Part shown: positions 63,698 through 64,000 of the stretch, one piece after another
How positions within the stretch are numbered: the first letter of the stretch is position 1
How the letters are laid out: the number at the start of each line of letters is the position of its first letter
Assembly: GCF_003584685.1 (NCBI RefSeq)
Contig: NZ_AP018549.1
Location: 744,001-808,000 of the forward strand
DNA: 64,000 nucleotides
Direction: 5' to 3'
Source: Lactobacillus paragasseri
Lineage (GTDB): Bacteria > Bacillota > Bacilli > Lactobacillales > Lactobacillaceae
Position numbers and translations under genes: made by a program
The notes under the pieces: model-generated
The model's database searches: none
The model's input: the letters and a program-made list of their open reading frames with translations, nothing else
What the model was told of the DNA's origin: nothing

Positions 63698-64000
63698 ATG
63701 AAAAAAGACAAATCCGTCAAAATTGGATTAAAAAGTCTAGTTTTGATGATCTTTTCAGCCATTTTTGGCTTTAGCAATTCATTAACTGCCTATTATCAAA
63801 TGGGGTATGCAAGTATTGTTTGGTACATTATAACCGCAATTTTATTCTTTTTGCCTTCTGCATTAATTTTTGCAGAATATGGAGCTGCTTTTAAGGGAGT
63901 TAAAGGTGGAATTTTTTCTTGGCTTAAAGGATCAGTTAGTGAAAAAACTGCATTTATTGGTACTTTTATTTGGCTAGCTGCTTGGGTTGTTTGGCTGGTG
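63698..64000 (+). CDS. amino acid permease, APC family, YjeM-like (partial)
   Basis: The first 101 codons of a gene that continues past the window end. The product begins with a short charged tail and then hydrophobic segments: SLVLMIFSAIFGFSNSLTAY, WYIITAILFFLPSALIFAEY and TAFIGTFIWLAAWVVWLV. GFSNSLTAYYQMGYASI and GVKGGIFSWL are typical of the glutamate/GABA-antiporter-like branch of the APC superfamily (YjeM). The substrate cannot be told. The ATG at 63698 is forced by a stop codon nine bases upstream in frame; GAGGGAG is 14 bases away, unusually far. Confidence 0.82.
   Translation, partial: MKKDKSVKIGLKSLVLMIFSAIFGFSNSLTAYYQMGYASIVWYIITAILFFLPSALIFAEYGAAFKGVKGGIFSWLKGSVSEKTAFIGTFIWLAAWVVWLV

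Noticed and set aside
1-64000. Mobile elements, CRISPR arrays, tRNA or rRNA genes
   Set aside because: No transposase, repeat-spacer pattern, cloverleaf or rRNA-like segment was recognised on either strand.

Overview
The window is a 64-kb stretch of chromosome from a low-GC Gram-positive bacterium, almost certainly a Lactobacillus of the acidophilus/gasseri/johnsonii group. The basis is very AT-rich DNA with strong GGAGG-type ribosome binding sites, Firmicutes-type housekeeping gene order, HrcA/CIRCE and LexA regulation, a Lactobacillales-type rpsB leader and a PepD (C69) dipeptidase. The species call is inference from gene content and style. I see no tRNA, rRNA, CRISPR array, insertion sequence, prophage or plasmid origin.

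Layout: (1) 1-1621, end of recG, then plsX and acpP (phospholipid and fatty acid synthesis). (2) 1645-9650, an oligopeptide ABC transporter, oppD-F-B-C, followed by two tandem oppA lipoprotein genes, each behind its own terminator. (3) 9712-20804, RNase III, SMC and FtsY, then an inserted dipeptidase gene, then ylxM-ffh (SRP), rpsP, rimM-trmD and rplS with a structured leader. (4) 20862-24170, minus-strand signal peptidase I, a Nudix hydrolase overlapping a uracil-DNA-glycosylase-like gene, and lexA divergent from ynzC and yneF. (5) 24191-30753, a heterodimeric ABC exporter, minus-strand cfa and plsC (membrane lipids), and a methyltransferase/GIY-YIG fusion. (6) 30754-42989, rpsB-tsf behind a Lacto-rpsB-type leader, then pyrH-frr and uppS-cdsA-rseP-proS-polC. 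(7) 42998-50374, the nusA-infB operon (rimP, nusA, ylxR, ylxQ, infB, rbfA), then truB and ribF. (8) 50405-52822, an Lsa-type ABC-F ATPase gene behind an apparent antibiotic-responsive transcription attenuator, and a GyrI-like gene. (9) 52840-57763, hrcA-grpE-dnaK-dnaJ with two CIRCE operators. (10) 57801-64000, lepA, sortase A, recJ, apt and the start of an amino acid permease.

Most of the window is core gene expression, export and envelope synthesis: ribosome assembly, translation initiation and elongation, SRP targeting, signal peptide removal, sortase anchoring, undecaprenyl and phospholipid precursors, and heat shock. Peptide uptake (Opp) and intracellular peptide cleavage (PepD) fit the amino-acid-auxotrophic lifestyle of this group. 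There is no defence island or clearly novel system. The most interesting signals are regulatory RNAs (the ABC-F attenuator, the promoter-hairpin before rimP, the rpsB and rplS leaders) and a few proteins with changed or fused domains.
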